Assembly: GCA_019240405.1 (NCBI GenBank)
Contig: JAFAYL010000040.1
Location: forward strand, 1 to 61,632
Reading direction: 5' to 3'
DNA length: 61,632 bases
From: Acidobacteriaceae bacterium
Lineage (GTDB): Bacteria > Acidobacteriota > Terriglobia > Bryobacterales > Bryobacteraceae
Every line of letters starts with the position of its first letter. Positions within the stretch are counted from its first letter, which is position 1. Below the pieces are notes generated by a model that ran no database searches, was not told the DNA's origin, and saw nothing but the letters and a program-made list of their open reading frames with translations. A program made the translations under genes and the position numbers. Below, one piece after another: positions 36,081 through 46,523 of this stretch.

Positions 36081-36794
36081 TCACAAACTGATTTTTTCTG
36101 GCGCCCCTCCTGTGGACGGAACAGCCTTCAATCGCAGAATGCACCAGGCCGTTAGGGCGAGATCAAAAGAGAGGAAGAACAGAATCACGATATTCGAAAC
36201 AGTTGGGCTAAGCTTAAACCCAAAAAGCGCGAACCCGCACTCGGCGAGCGCTCGGATTAGCGTCAACATAAAAAAGAGAAACCAAACCGAGGTGTTGTTG
36301 GGGAGCTCGATCCTCTGAGCGCGTGTAGCCCGAAACAAACTCCAGACGAATACGAGGCTGGCCGAACAAGCCCCCGCCCAAAGGAAAACTCCCAATTCAT
36401 CGGTCACTTCTGAACCCGCATTGAGATCCTTCGACTGAACCGTTACAAGCATCAGACAGGCAAAAAATCCGGTCACGAAAAGGCCGGAAATAAGCCGGGC
36501 GGTTGGAAGCCGCCGGATTTTCGCAATCTGCGGGCTGATTTCTTCAAATATATCCCACGCCATCGCCGGGAAAAGCGCTGCGTAGAGATATCGCGAATAG
36601 AAATACAGCCTGGCGCTTCCCGCGGACTCCCAACCAAGCCACCAGGCGGCCACATCGAAAAGAAGTTCAAGTACGCAATAGAGAGTAAAAAACGCGTATA
36701 CCCGGTGCAGCTTTAGGGCGAGCACACGCCACAATAGAAGGCCGTCAGCAATCGTGCCCACGATCTGCATCACATGGACGGCCTGGCTCAACAT
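36081..36794 (-). CDS. Polytopic membrane protein, function unknown
   Basis: A 237-residue protein with about seven hydrophobic helices, starting VHVMQIVGTIADGLLLWRVLALKLHRVY. The C-terminus is cytoplasm-like and polar (LKAVPSTGGAPEKISL). No motif of a known enzyme or transporter was seen. The general layout (short loops, aromatic-rich helix ends, Arg/Lys in alternating loops) is that of a small integral membrane protein often found singly in acidobacterial genomes. It follows the lipoprotein gene on the same strand after 52 bp. Confidence 0.6.
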   Translation of the reverse strand: MLSQAVHVMQIVGTIADGLLLWRVLALKLHRVYAFFTLYCVLELLFDVAAWWLGWESAGSARLYFYSRYLYAALFPAMAWDIFEEISPQIAKIRRLPTARLISGLFVTGFFACLMLVTVQSKDLNAGSEVTDELGVFLWAGACSASLVFVWSLFRATRAQRIELPNNTSVWFLFFMLTLIRALAECGFALFGFKLSPTVSNIVILFFLSFDLALTAWCILRLKAVPSTGGAPEKISL

Positions 36795-36846
36795 GCCCTC
36801 TACTACTGTATTTGAGCCCAGGGGCAGCGAACCTTCTTCCCGCGGC

Positions 36847-37464
36847 TTACGGAATCGAAGCTATTGGCTCAATCGTGGATAGATCGATCGCTTGCCCCGA
36901 AATTGATCTCTCCGCTGCAACAGCTTGCTGAGTTGCAGCGATCACGATTTCCGCCAATCGGGAATAAGGCTGTGCTCCAGGTATACTCTCGGCAATTGCG
37001 GCGGCAATCTCTAGTTCGGTCAAAACGTCGGAAATCGAAACGTTCGGACCCGCGGCCCCGCGGAGCTTTTTTGCTTTCTTCCTTACTTCCAAAACGGTTT
37101 CGGGAGCAACGTGCATATCGGATTGAAAAGCATTCTCTAGCGATACAATGCTGACCGTCAGTTTGGAAATTGCGACCGCGACATCCGCCTCACTCGTAGA
37201 TGCGCGGCGATAAAGCGAGTAAGCATTGAACACCGTCGAATACGCCGCAGCGGCTTCGTTGAACACCGAAGCATACTGCGGATAATCGGTGGTTACCTCC
37301 GTCCGAAACGAAACTAGAGCTGCATGTGCGACCGTCAACATATCGTACGTTGTGCCGTCAAACGCATTGAGCTGATTGGGATGATTCGGCTGTGTGTTGC
37401 AACCAGTCGTGTTGATGAAGGCGATCCCCCCAAGGGCGAACGCCGCAACTTTGAGTCTGCGCAT
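36847..37464 (-). CDS. Putative lipoprotein, function unknown
   Basis: A 205-residue protein with a lipoprotein signal: MRRLKVAAFALGGIAFINTTG followed by a cysteine near residue 22. The mature part is mostly helical and alanine-rich (FNEAAAAYSTVFNAYSLYRRAS, VAVAISKLTVSIVSLENAFQ, ELEIAAAIAESIPGAQ). The helical pattern suggests a coiled-coil or four-helix bundle. No family recognised. Probably co-transcribed with the membrane protein downstream. Confidence 0.65.
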   Translation of the reverse strand: MRRLKVAAFALGGIAFINTTGCNTQPNHPNQLNAFDGTTYDMLTVAHAALVSFRTEVTTDYPQYASVFNEAAAAYSTVFNAYSLYRRASTSEADVAVAISKLTVSIVSLENAFQSDMHVAPETVLEVRKKAKKLRGAAGPNVSISDVLTELEIAAAIAESIPGAQPYSRLAEIVIAATQQAVAAERSISGQAIDLSTIEPIASIP

Positions 37465-37608
37465 AAGAATTTCGAAATGAGGTTAGGCAGCATCTGTTCG
37501 AACTCACCCCAAACTGTCCAGATAACCTGCTGATTCAAAAGCGCCAAAGTTTTTTTCTCGCGTTTGTGATCGTAAGCAAGTCGAGCGGCTACATTAAGTA
37601 GAGAAGAA

Positions 37609-38745
37609 GTGATCGAAACACCAGCGGTTCTCGCCCTTGAAGACGGAACGATTTTCGAGGGGGTAAGTTTTGGTGCGCCCGTACAGCGCGTAGGAGAGGT
37701 GGTTTTCAATACCGCCATCACGGGTTATCAGGAGATTTTCACTGATCCCTCCTATAGCGGGCAGATCGTCGTTCTCACGAATCCGCAGATCGGCAATTAC
37801 GGCGCGAATGAGGCTGATTGTGAGGCCGGAGCGCCCTATATCGAGGGGCTAGTCGTACGCGAGATCTCGCCCATTGCAAGCAACTGGCGCGCCGATGACA
37901 AGGCCGAGCACTTTCTCGCGAAGCACGGCATCCCCATTATCGGCGAGGTGGATACTCGCAAGCTGGTGCGTTTGCTTCGCGAGCGGGGAGCGATGCGAGG
38001 CGCCATTGCGATTCGCGCGGACGGCTACGAAGAAGCAATAGCAACCGCGAGAAGCGCGCCATCAATGGCGGGCCAGAATCTCATCTCCAAAGTGTCAACC
38101 TCACACCGATATGAATGGACACAAGATGTCCCGCCTGTTTGCCCTTCAGGCGACATTCATTCCCCTCCCGAGCCGCGCTTCCACGTCGTAGCTTACGATT
38201 ACGGCATCAAGCGCAACATTCTGCGCCATCTGGTGCAGATCGGGTCGCGTGTCACCGTTGTTCCTGCCGATACGAGCGGCGAAGACGTGCTCTCGCTCAA
38301 TCCGGATGGGGTCTTTCTCTCGAACGGGCCCGGCGATCCTGAGCCGTTACAGCATCAATCTGCACAAGTGAGGAAACTTATTGGAAAAGTCCCGGTCTTC
38401 GGAATTTGTCTGGGACACCAGATCCTCGGACTCGCCTTCGGCGGCAAAACATTCAAATTGAAGTTCGGTCATCACGGAGCGAATCACCCGGTGCTGCATC
38501 GTCCTGCCGGAAAAGTCGAGATCACTTCCCAAAATCATGGTTTTGCCGTGGACCCGGATTCCTTGCGCGATTCCGAAATCGAGCTGACCCACGTGAATCT
38601 AAACGATGACACCGTGGAAGGATTCAGACATCGCAGCGAGCCGGTATTCTGTGTCCAATACCATCCCGAAGCCGCACCAGGGCCGCACGACTCGCATTAC
38701 CTCTTTCATGAGTTCGCTCGACTGATGACGGAGCACCAGCCCTAA
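37609..38745 (+). CDS. carA: Carbamoyl-phosphate synthase, glutaminase (small) subunit
   Basis: CarA hydrolyses glutamine and passes ammonia to CarB for carbamoyl phosphate, the entry to pyrimidines and arginine. The 378-residue product starts with GTG ([17 protein letters not shown]). It has the N-terminal CarA signature ([21 protein letters not shown]), a class I amidotransferase domain with nucleophile [16 protein letters not shown] (Cys ~ 267), and the catalytic His-x-Glu in [14 protein letters not shown]. The next gene, carB, begins one base after the stop, so the two form an operon. Confidence 0.97.
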   Translation: MIETPAVLALEDGTIFEGVSFGAPVQRVGEVVFNTAITGYQEIFTDPSYSGQIVVLTNPQIGNYGANEADCEAGAPYIEGLVVREISPIASNWRADDKAEHFLAKHGIPIIGEVDTRKLVRLLRERGAMRGAIAIRADGYEEAIATARSAPSMAGQNLISKVSTSHRYEWTQDVPPVCPSGDIHSPPEPRFHVVAYDYGIKRNILRHLVQIGSRVTVVPADTSGEDVLSLNPDGVFLSNGPGDPEPLQHQSAQVRKLIGKVPVFGICLGHQILGLAFGGKTFKLKFGHHGANHPVLHRPAGKVEITSQNHGFAVDPDSLRDSEIELTHVNLNDDTVEGFRHRSEPVFCVQYHPEAAPGPHDSHYLFHEFARLMTEHQP

Positions 38746-38746
38746 G

Positions 38747-41700
38747 ATGCCGCGCCGCACAGATCTCAAGCGCATCATGATTATCGGCTCCGGCCCGATA
38801 GTCATCGGTCAGGCTTGTGAGTTCGATTATTCTGGCGCGCAAGCCTGCAAGGCGCTTCGCCAAGAAGGTTACGAAGTCGTGCTGATCAACTCGAATCCGG
38901 CGACCATCATGACGGATCCCGGTTTGGCGGATCGGACGTACGTGGAGCCGCTGTGCCAGGCATTTGCCGCTGAGGTGATTCGGAGGGAGAGACCCGATGC
39001 CCTGCTTTCGACAGTCGGCGGCCAGACCGGCCTTAATTTGGCGGTCGAGCTGGCCGAATCAGGCGTTCTCGCGCAATATGGCGTCGAGCTGATTGGCGCG
39101 AAGCTCGAGGCCATCAAAAAAGCGGAAGATCGCCTGCTGTTCAAAGATGCCATGTGCCGGATCGGTCTCGAAATGACCGAATCCCAGCTCGTAAATAACG
39201 TCGCAAGCGGCTTGGAATTCGCCGATCGTATCGGCTACCCTGTAATTCTTCGTCCCAGCTTCACATTGGGTGGCACCGGCGGCGGCATCGCCTACAACCA
39301 CGAAGAACTTGTTGAAATTCTGGAGCGCGGAATCGATCTTTCACCCGTGCACGAAGTACTCGTTGAAGAGAGCGTTCTCGGATGGAAAGAATATGAGCTC
39401 GAAGTCATGCGCGACCTCGCGGGAAATGGAATTATCGTCTGCTCGATTGAAAATTTCGATCCCATGGGCGTCCACACAGGCGATTCGATAACGGTCGCCC
39501 CGGCCCAAACCCTCACGGATCGCGAATATCAGCTCATGCGCGATGCGGCTTTGCGATGCTTGAACGAGATCGGCGTCGATACCGGCGGATCCAACGTCCA
39601 GTTTGCAATTAACCCGGAAAATGGGCGCATGGTGATTGTCGAGATGAATCCGCGTGTCTCGCGCAGCTCGGCGTTGGCCTCGAAAGCAACAGGTTTTCCG
39701 ATCGCCAAAATTGCTGCCAAGCTTGCTGTCGGTTACCGTCTCGACGAAATTCAGAACGATATTACCCGAGCCACACCCGCCTGTTTCGAGCCCACGATTG
39801 ACTACGTGGTCGTAAAAATTCCGCGCTGGCAATTCGAGAAATTTCCGGGCGCAGAACCGGTCCTCGGGACTCAGATGAAATCTGTCGGCGAGGTAATGGC
39901 CATAGGGCGCACGTTCAAGCAGGCGCTTGGCAAGGGAATCCGCAGTCTGGAGACTGGAAAAGCAACCGGCGCAAAATCGCTCAACCCCGAGCTGATTCCG
40001 CAGCGCTTGATTACTCCAAACCCGGATCGCCTGGACTACATTTGGTTCGCGTTCGAGCAGGGCTATACAGTCGAGCAGGTCCGCGAAATGACCAGCATCG
40101 ATCGCTGGTTCCTCGAGCAAATTTCCGAACTGGTCGCGCTCGAAAAATCATTTGCTGGACGCAATCTCGAAACGCTCACCGCGAAAGAGTTTCGCAAATT
40201 GAAGCGCGATGGAATCGGCGATCTTCGGATCGAACGATTGATCGGCACTCAGCCCGGAGCCGTCCGTGAAACCCGCAAGAAGCTTGGCGTGCGAGCCGTG
40301 TTCAATCGCGTCGATACCTGCGCCGCCGAATTCGAAAGCTTCACTCCGTATCTCTATTCGAGCTACGAGTCCGAAGATGAGGCCGCGCCGACTACTCGCA
40401 GGAAGATCATGATTCTTGGCAGCGGACCAAATCGGATCGGCCAAGGCATCGAGTTTGATTACTGCTGCTGCCACGCATCGTTCGCCCTCCAGGATTTCGG
40501 ATACGAATCCATCATGGTGAACTGCAATCCGGAAACTGTGTCAACCGATTACGACACAAGTGATCGCTTGTATTTCGAGCCGCTGACGCAAGAAGAAGTG
40601 CTCAACATCTACGACACGGAGCAGCCGGACGGATTAATCGTGCAATTTGGCGGGCAAACTCCGCTCAACCTCGCAATGCCACTTAAGAGACTTGGTCTAC
40701 CGATCATCGGTACAGATCCGGTCAACATCGACCTTGCGGAAGATCGAAAATTGTTCGGCAAGTTGCTGGGTGAACTCGGTATTCCATCGCCTCCGCACGG
40801 CGCAGCGACCAGCGTTGAAGAAGCCTCGAAAATTGCGCACACTTTGGGGTTTCCCGTTCTTGTAAGACCAAGTTACGTTCTCGGCGGGCGCGCCATGGTC
40901 ATCGCCTATAACGAAGAAACTGTTCGGCGATATATGCAGGAAGCGGTAGGTTTCTCCGTCCAGCGCCCAGTTCTCATCGACCGGTTTCTTGAAGATGCTA
41001 TCGAAGTTGACGTCGATGCGCTCTGCGACAGCACGAATGTCTTAATTGCCGGCATTATGGAGCACATCGAAGAAGCTGGCGTGCACTCCGGCGACAGCTC
41101 CTGCGTTCTACCCGCGTATTCTCTAGCCAAGGACACGCTGAAGATTATCGAGAGATATACGACTGATCTCGCCCACGCGCTGAACGTGATCGGACTGATG
41201 AACGTTCAATATGCGATCAAGAACGGCGAAGTCTACGTGCTCGAAGTAAATCCACGTGCTTCTCGCACTGTGCCTTTCGTGAGCAAGGCGACGGGCGTTC
41301 CGCTTCCAAAAGTCGCAGTCGGCGTAATGCTGGGCAAGAAACTTAGCGAGCTTTCAGATTTGACCCGCGGCGTTGTAAACGGTACGCTGCCTGTGGCCGG
41401 TTCATTTGTAAAAAGCCCGGTTTTCCCGTTCGCAAAATTTCCTGGGGTGGACCCCGCGCTCGGGCCCGAGATGCGATCCACTGGCGAAGTGATGGGCATA
41501 GGTGAAAATTTTGGCGAAGCGTTCGCAAAGGCGCAGCTTGCCGCCGGCACGCCAATTCCGGATCAAGGAGCGCTGTTTATTAGCGTGAATGACCGGGATA
41601 AACGCGCAGCTCTCGCAGTCGCCGCGAAATTCAAAGAGCTTGGCTTCAATCTATTCGCAACGCGTGGCACGGCCTCTGCCTTAAGAGCCGCTGGACTCCC

Positions 41701-41986
41701 GGCAACCACCGTGTTCAAGGTAAATGAAGGGCGCCCGAACGCCGTGGATTTGCTGAAAGCTGGAAAGCTGGATATCGTTATCTACACAACAACCGGAGGT
41801 CACTCATTTCCCGATGAACAGATCATCCGCCGCAACTCCGTCATGCAACGTATTCTGTGTATCACTACGATGAGTGGCGCGAAGGCGGCCGCTGAAGCTG
41901 TTGCCTCGCGCAGGCGCAACTCAGTCCGCGTTTGGAGTTTGCAGGAGCTTCATGCGGCTGAAGCCGTAGAATCCCCCTCAGCGTGA
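38747..41986 (+). CDS. carB: Carbamoyl-phosphate synthase, large subunit
   Basis: CarB uses two ATP to make carbamoyl phosphate from bicarbonate and ammonia. The 1079-residue product is full length. It contains two homologous ATP-grasp halves, each with a pre-ATP-grasp motif ([40 protein letters not shown]) and a carboxyphosphate or carbamate site. The oligomerisation domain lies between them, and the C-terminal MGS-like allosteric domain ends at about 1075 ([23 protein letters not shown]). All catalytic segments look intact. Translation is presumably coupled to carA. Followed 26 bp later by the convergent, frameshifted TIGR03118 gene. Confidence 0.97.
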   Translation: MPRRTDLKRIMIIGSGPIVIGQACEFDYSGAQACKALRQEGYEVVLINSNPATIMTDPGLADRTYVEPLCQAFAAEVIRRERPDALLSTVGGQTGLNLAVELAESGVLAQYGVELIGAKLEAIKKAEDRLLFKDAMCRIGLEMTESQLVNNVASGLEFADRIGYPVILRPSFTLGGTGGGIAYNHEELVEILERGIDLSPVHEVLVEESVLGWKEYELEVMRDLAGNGIIVCSIENFDPMGVHTGDSITVAPAQTLTDREYQLMRDAALRCLNEIGVDTGGSNVQFAINPENGRMVIVEMNPRVSRSSALASKATGFPIAKIAAKLAVGYRLDEIQNDITRATPACFEPTIDYVVVKIPRWQFEKFPGAEPVLGTQMKSVGEVMAIGRTFKQALGKGIRSLETGKATGAKSLNPELIPQRLITPNPDRLDYIWFAFEQGYTVEQVREMTSIDRWFLEQISELVALEKSFAGRNLETLTAKEFRKLKRDGIGDLRIERLIGTQPGAVRETRKKLGVRAVFNRVDTCAAEFESFTPYLYSSYESEDEAAPTTRRKIMILGSGPNRIGQGIEFDYCCCHASFALQDFGYESIMVNCNPETVSTDYDTSDRLYFEPLTQEEVLNIYDTEQPDGLIVQFGGQTPLNLAMPLKRLGLPIIGTDPVNIDLAEDRKLFGKLLGELGIPSPPHGAATSVEEASKIAHTLGFPVLVRPSYVLGGRAMVIAYNEETVRRYMQEAVGFSVQRPVLIDRFLEDAIEVDVDALCDSTNVLIAGIMEHIEEAGVHSGDSSCVLPAYSLAKDTLKIIERYTTDLAHALNVIGLMNVQYAIKNGEVYVLEVNPRASRTVPFVSKATGVPLPKVAVGVMLGKKLSELSDLTRGVVNGTLPVAGSFVKSPVFPFAKFPGVDPALGPEMRSTGEVMGIGENFGEAFAKAQLAAGTPIPDQGALFISVNDRDKRAALAVAAKFKELGFNLFATRGTASALRAAGLPATTVFKVNEGRPNAVDLLKAGKLDIVIYTTTGGHSFPDEQIIRRNSVMQRILCITTMSGAKAAAEAVASRRRNSVRVWSLQELHAAEAVESPSA

Positions 41987-42012
41987 CCGCGCATGCGCGG
42001 GGGACCGCAACG

Positions 42013-43090
42013 CTAAGGTTTGTCGGCGACGATCTTTCCGAAAACTCCTCCGAAATACGTATCCGGCCCCGCCGCGAAGAAGAGCTCATTCGTCTTGCCG
42101 TTACTGGCGGTGCCGCCGCCAAAGGAAAGCCCCCACAGTCCAGGGATTTCGATCGGTTTGCCATCGCAGCCAGGGAGCGAGCCCAAAAATTCTCCGGTTT
42201 CGGCCGTTGAAAGCATTGATTCGCCCATCCTGCAAATTTCCGACCAATAGGGCGTCACTGAACTTTCCAAAATTCGAGGGCGCAATCGCCAAACCCCACG
42301 GCACGTTTAAAGGTCCGCCGGGAGTCGCTGAGATCAGCGTTTTCTCGAGCTTCCCGTCTTCATCAAATACGTCAACGAAGCCGGCGCCCGGTTTTCCCGG
42401 AAGTACCGTCGCGTAAGTAACATAAATGTGGCTTCGAAGTGCTGCAACTCCGTACACGGCAAAAGGCGGGGGAATGCTTGCGTCCCCAAAGGTTTTTACC
42501 AGCTTGAACTTACTGTTGTATTTCTCGATCTGATTCGTAACAGCGTTCGCGGCGTAAATGTACGCTCCCGATTTTGTATTAGCGATTGCCAGACCCGTGT
42601 ATGCTGCTGGTTTGGCGGAGTTATCAAGAGCGATTACCGCATTCGTCAGGTTAACCATCGGGTTCCAGCCGCTGATTGTCCCGTCCAAAGTAGCGAAGAT
42701 AAATAACGCCGAGCCCGAATTTTTCTTCTCAGAAATCACAAACCCGCCATGAGGGTTGGCGACAATGCCAGTGGGCGAACCGGGAGGAAGAGGGTCACTG
42801 GGAGCTTTGGGAATCGTAACCACAAGCGGTTCGATCGTGCCATCAGCCCCATAGATGGTTGAGAAGCCCGTTAGCTCGTCGGAAACCCAAAATGGGCCGG
42901 TCGGGAGAAAAGCGAGGCCCCAACCGTTAGCCAAATTATGATCTATGTGTCCGGGCACGGGAATATGATGCCCGAGATCCTGCTCGTTGCCTACCAGGCT
43001 TACTACACGATACTGCGCAGTTATCGGAGTAACCAGCAGAACGAGCAGAGGAGCCCAACCTAGATTTTTACCGGACTTGAAAACGAACAT
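42013..43090 (-). pseudogene. TIGR03118-family secreted beta-propeller-like protein with a frameshift near the C-terminus
   Basis: Most of the protein is in one frame: a signal (LGWAPLLVLLVTPITA), then YRVVSLVGNEQDLGH, NGWGLAFLPTGPFWVSDELTGFSTIY and [32 protein letters not shown]. After INAFN it runs into unrelated residues. The next frame gives the expected ending [17 protein letters not shown], then [10 protein letters not shown] and [16 protein letters not shown]. Skipping one base in ACGGCC near 42210 restores [10 protein letters not shown]. The start at 43090 has a strong AGGAGG 7 nt upstream; the frame is open to 43138. It could be a one-base insertion or a sequencing error. The family's function is unknown; it is exported. 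Confidence 0.85.
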
Positions 43091-43145
43091 GGATAACCTC
43101 CTATGGCGATTTACTAGCGGGGTGACTTTTTGTGACAATGCGATA

Positions 43146-43160
43146 AGTACCGCCGGTACT
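43146..43160. promoter_or_regulatory. Perfect inverted repeat upstream of the TIGR03118-type gene
   Basis: AGTACCG and CGGTACT flank a single C, a 15-bp operator-like palindrome ~56 bp upstream of the ATG at 43090. Its distance would suit a regulator site near the -35 to -50 region. No promoter boxes were secure. Chance palindromes of this size are rare but not excluded. Confidence 0.35.
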
Positions 43161-43226
43161 GTCCTAATTCTTCAGGTTGGGAGCGGATTTAAGAGCCGAG
43201 GTTACTTACTTTACAAATCTCTCGTC

Positions 43227-43913
43227 CTAATGCCGGTGCCTCAGCGAAATGGGCCGCGTAAATGGCAGAAACTCTTGCATGAAGTTGTAAGCAGCATCCG
43301 CGCCTAATGTGATAAATCCGCGCTTCACGCCATCACCCGCGCTGCTGGTGCTCTTTGGTTGCCAGACATTGGTAAAAAACCCTGCTCCAAAAGCGCTAAA
43401 CACGCGGGCATAGGCGAATGAATCGCCGCCGTCATCCGTTCGACAAAACACAATCTGCTTCAGAGCATTTACCGCTCTTTGCTTCTTGGTCCTTTCCTCA
43501 GAAGGAAAGTATCGCGGATCTTCCCTGAACGAGGATTCCAGGACAAAAGCAAAGGTCTGCCTGGAGAAGTTCCCGGCGAAACCGGATCCGTACCGCTCGG
43601 CAAACCCTCCGACGCCCTGTCCCCACTCGGAAGGTGCGTTTCGCGCTTGGCCAATCGCCGCCCCAATTGCCGCACCCACGAGGCCTCGCGCCCCAAAGCT
43701 CTGGACTACGCGATAGCTGAATTTGTCAGCCACGGTGAACGGCGGAGCCGACATGGTGTCTGGCAGTTGCCCAGGCTGTTGCTTCGGAGCAGGGTTATTC
43801 TGCGCGTGCAAGAAAACGGCTGCATAAGTAAACACCACAGCCATACGCAGACCGCGGCCGACATGTTGTTCTCTTTCGAGTTGTATCAAATTTTCCTTTT
43901 CAGACTGCTGCAC
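43227..43913 (-). CDS. Exported, outer-membrane-like protein of unknown function
   Basis: A 228-residue protein. After ~23 polar residues there is a short hydrophobic segment (MAVVFTYAAVFLHA), so the true start may be the internal ATG near 43844. The mature part has Gly/aromatic-rich segments (AAIGAAIGQARNAPSEWGQGVGGFAERYGSGFAGNFSRQTF, split here for reading) and SSFREDPRYFPSEE and GFITLGADAAYNFMQEF. This pattern recurs in acidobacterial secreted or outer-membrane proteins with no assigned role. It lies between the TIGR03118-type gene and thiE, all on the minus strand. Function unknown. Confidence 0.55.
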   Translation of the reverse strand: MQQSEKENLIQLEREQHVGRGLRMAVVFTYAAVFLHAQNNPAPKQQPGQLPDTMSAPPFTVADKFSYRVVQSFGARGLVGAAIGAAIGQARNAPSEWGQGVGGFAERYGSGFAGNFSRQTFAFVLESSFREDPRYFPSEERTKKQRAVNALKQIVFCRTDDGGDSFAYARVFSAFGAGFFTNVWQPKSTSSAGDGVKRGFITLGADAAYNFMQEFLPFTRPISLRHRH

Positions 43914-43959
43914 CTAGGTTGACACGGGCCGCCCAGCGTGGTTACACCATACCCCCGAT

Positions 43960-44508
43960 TCACAGCGTCGGGTCTTGAAAAAGGCGAATACCAGCGATTC
44001 CTTCAGCTCCTGCGTGCAAACACTCTGCGGCATTGTCCCAGTTCACTCCGCCCAGCGCGTACACAGGCTTGCCAAGGCGGCAGGCTGCTCGCAGTCCTTC
44101 CAAACCCACGGCATCGCCCTTTCCTGGCGTTTCGAACACTGGGCCAAACGTGATGAAATCCGCTTTGCTTCGCTTCACCTCTTCCAACGTGTGACAGGAG
44201 CGAAACACCACGAGCCCAGGCAAGGTCTGCCCCGGCGCGTTGGCCGGGAGGTGAACGCCATCTGCCCCCGTCGCAAGCGCCACGTCAGCGCGGGAGTTCA
44301 CCAGAATCTTAATGGGGAGGCGTTTTCGGAGTTCGTTGTCGCGCACTTCCAGCACCGCGAGCGTAAACTCGAACAATTCGCGCGCGGTAATATCCTTTTC
44401 CCGAATCTGAATAAAATCGACCCCGAGGTGCATCTGATCGCGAATGATTTCAAGTAGCGGACGAAAACCCCCGACCGCCTTTCGATCCGTGATGTAGTAC
44501 CGCTTCAT
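43960..44508 (-). CDS. thiE: Thiamine-phosphate synthase
   Basis: ThiE joins the thiazole and pyrimidine phosphates to thiamine phosphate. The 182-residue TIM barrel shows YYITDRKAV, VDFIQIREKDITARELFE (substrate loop), IKILVNSRADVALATGADGVHLP, FITFGPVFETPGKGDAVGLEGL and VYALGGVNWDNAAECLHAGAEGIAGI. It is slightly shorter than E. coli ThiE. TenI-like transaminase-type homologues are related, but the phosphate-binding loops fit ThiE better. No THI-box riboswitch was seen in the short gap to modC. The thiazole pathway genes are not in the window. Confidence 0.85.
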   Translation of the reverse strand: MKRYYITDRKAVGGFRPLLEIIRDQMHLGVDFIQIREKDITARELFEFTLAVLEVRDNELRKRLPIKILVNSRADVALATGADGVHLPANAPGQTLPGLVVFRSCHTLEEVKRSKADFITFGPVFETPGKGDAVGLEGLRAACRLGKPVYALGGVNWDNAAECLHAGAEGIAGIRLFQDPTL

Positions 44509-44532
44509 TTACGCGCCGCCCGCACGCGCGCC

Positions 44533-45630
44533 TCAGCCGTTCCCGATGAAGTATACAGCAGACCTCGGAACCTCGATTCGCAGAGTATCAGCGCCGCGAA
44601 GCTTGTCGTATTCTCTTTCGCTGATTATGGCAACCACGTCGTGTTCGAAAGTAAGGCGAACACCGTGTGAAGAAGGGCTGCTCCCCAAGACCCGCAGTGT
44701 GAGTTGATTCTGAACCCCACTCGCGTAGGGCGAGAGAACTTTCATTTCCGCTTGGCGCACGCAAAGAAAGCCGCGGTCACCAATCAGGTGCCCTGGCAAA
44801 TAAGGTCCGTCAATATCCTGATTCAGAACGCGAAGGTGGCTCGTATTTCGCGCCGGATCAAGAGCGGAAATCTCCGCTTCAATTACGTTATATACACCGA
44901 GCGACCGGGCGAGATCTGTTGTGGCGGGGCGCGCGAGAACTGCCTCTCTGGGACCGGACTGCAAGAAATGTCCGCGAGCCATGAGAAACACGGTATCCGC
45001 CAGCTCGAAGCATTCTTCAAGATCATGCGTGACCAGCAGAAGCGGAGCGTTCAAGCGCTCCCGCGTTTTTCGAATCACTTCGTAAAACGCCCGGCGCAGA
45101 CGTGCCTCCAACCCACGCGTCGGCTCATCCAGTAAGAGCACTCGTGGCTCACCGGCCAACACACGAGCCAAAGCCGCACGTTGTTTCTGCCCGCCCGACA
45201 ACTGCGCAGGCTTACGTGCTGCAAGATCGGAAAGCTCAAATGTCTCCAGAAGCTCATTGATGCGCCGGTGTCGGTTCAATCGTCCAGCCTTGTCCAAAGG
45301 AGCAACAGCCGCGGCGAACCGCAAATTTTCCCGGATGGTCATATGTGGAAACAACGCATGATCCTGGAAAATATATCCGCATCGCCGTCGTTGAGGAGGC
45401 AAGTAAACGTTCGTACCCGCATCGAAATATAGTTCATTGTTCACCAGAATCCGTCCGTCATCCGGGCGCGCGAACCCCGCGAGGCAATTAAGTGTTAGCG
45501 TTTTTCCGGCGCCGCTTGGGCCGAGAAGAACCGTGATTCCAGGACCGGCTTGAAAGCGAACATTCAGCTCAAACGGCTCGGATTCGCGATCGCCAGGGAA
45601 ACGCTTGATCAGCCGGGCTTCGATGCTCAT
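44533..45630 (-). CDS. modC: Molybdate ABC transporter, ATP-binding protein
   Basis: ModC energises molybdate import. The 365-residue protein has Walker A GPSGAGKT (~37), the Q-loop region FQDHALFPHMTIRENL, the ABC signature LSGGQKQR (~140), Walker B VLLLDEPTRGLE, and the H-loop LLLVTHDLEE. Residues ~255-365 form a MOP/TOBE-like regulatory tail (ALDPARNTSHLRVLNQDI, VRLTFEHDVVAIISEREYDKL). The start at 45630 (MSIEARLIKRFPG) fits; the longer frame adds 47 odd residues. It follows modB after 67 bp. Loss of modA nearby is discussed elsewhere. Confidence 0.9.
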   Translation of the reverse strand: MSIEARLIKRFPGDRESEPFELNVRFQAGPGITVLLGPSGAGKTLTLNCLAGFARPDDGRILVNNELYFDAGTNVYLPPQRRRCGYIFQDHALFPHMTIRENLRFAAAVAPLDKAGRLNRHRRINELLETFELSDLAARKPAQLSGGQKQRAALARVLAGEPRVLLLDEPTRGLEARLRRAFYEVIRKTRERLNAPLLLVTHDLEECFELADTVFLMARGHFLQSGPREAVLARPATTDLARSLGVYNVIEAEISALDPARNTSHLRVLNQDIDGPYLPGHLIGDRGFLCVRQAEMKVLSPYASGVQNQLTLRVLGSSPSSHGVRLTFEHDVVAIISEREYDKLRGADTLRIEVPRSAVYFIGNG

Positions 45631-45697
45631 TGAAGGTTTTTTATCGCTCTGGCCGCAAACTCTTCCATCACTTCCCTGCCACCGTGCTCGTGACGCA

Positions 45698-46381
45698 TCA
45701 AGTATGTGATCTTCCGGTGCGCAGGACATGAGCCGCTGGCCAAAGCAGCGCGAGCGCAACACCCGACACAATCAACACCAACACGCGCGCCAGCCGTCCG
45801 TTGCCCGACTCCACTGCATCATAAATTGCCACGGAAAGCGTTTGCGTTCGCCCCGGAATGTTACCGGCCACCATGATTGTCACGCCGAAATCGCCCAGTG
45901 ACCGTGCAAACGTGAGAGCCGCAAGCGATCCCAAGCCTTGGCGCGAGAGCGGCAGCGTTATTCGCCAAAAGGTACTCCATTCGGAAGCTCCCAGGCTGCG
46001 TGCAGCCCATTCATACCGGTAATCGACCGCTTCGAGAACCGGCCTGGCCGCCTTAATGAAGAGGGGCGCAGAGTGCAACATCGCTGCAATCACGGCAGCC
46101 TGCCATGTAAATACAAGCGGTTGGCCGAAGAGGATCTCGTACAAACGCCCCAGCGGAGACGCGCGGCCAATTAGCACGAGTAAGTAATACCCGAGAACGG
46201 TTGGCGGCAGAACCAGTGGCAGCGTGATCAGAGAGTCGATTAGATTTTTTCCGCGAAACGTCTTGTGCGAGAGCAGATACGCGGCGAATGTGCCTGCGAT
46301 CACGACCAGCAGAGTCGCAATTGATGCCACTCGCAAACTCAGCCAAAGCGGGAACCAGTCGAGTGGGTCGGAAGTGGCCAT
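45698..46381 (-). CDS. modB: Molybdate ABC transporter, permease protein
   Basis: A 227-residue permease with five to six membrane helices. It has the ModB motif with the EAA loop AARSLGASEWSTFWRITLPLSRQGL and an early block SLRVASIATLLVVIAGTFAAYLLS. LPLVLPPTVLGYYLLVLIGR is also typical. I set the start at ATG 46381 (MATSDPLDWFPLW), which gives the usual length; the frame upstream is open but adds 18 polar residues. No modA (periplasmic molybdate-binding protein) is next to it. The partner may lie elsewhere in the genome. Confidence 0.9.
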   Translation of the reverse strand: MATSDPLDWFPLWLSLRVASIATLLVVIAGTFAAYLLSHKTFRGKNLIDSLITLPLVLPPTVLGYYLLVLIGRASPLGRLYEILFGQPLVFTWQAAVIAAMLHSAPLFIKAARPVLEAVDYRYEWAARSLGASEWSTFWRITLPLSRQGLGSLAALTFARSLGDFGVTIMVAGNIPGRTQTLSVAIYDAVESGNGRLARVLVLIVSGVALALLWPAAHVLRTGRSHT

Positions 46382-46523
46382 AGTGGATTGGGAAAAACGA
46401 TTATAGCCGTGCTGTGGCTCGCCGCCACCTTCCAACGCGCCGAAGAGTTCGATAAGCTATACAGACAGTTAGCGTGGCTCGCTGTACGCGAAGCTGTCAA
46501 ACCTAAAGGAGCCGTTGTCTCGT

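Noticed and set aside
44509-44532. Possible TPP riboswitch ahead of thiE
   Set aside because: Only 24 bp separate thiE from modC; too short for a THI element, and no THI-box bases are present.
45631-45697. Possible molybdenum-cofactor riboswitch in the modB-modC gap
   Set aside because: The 67-bp gap is too small and shows no convincing stem set.
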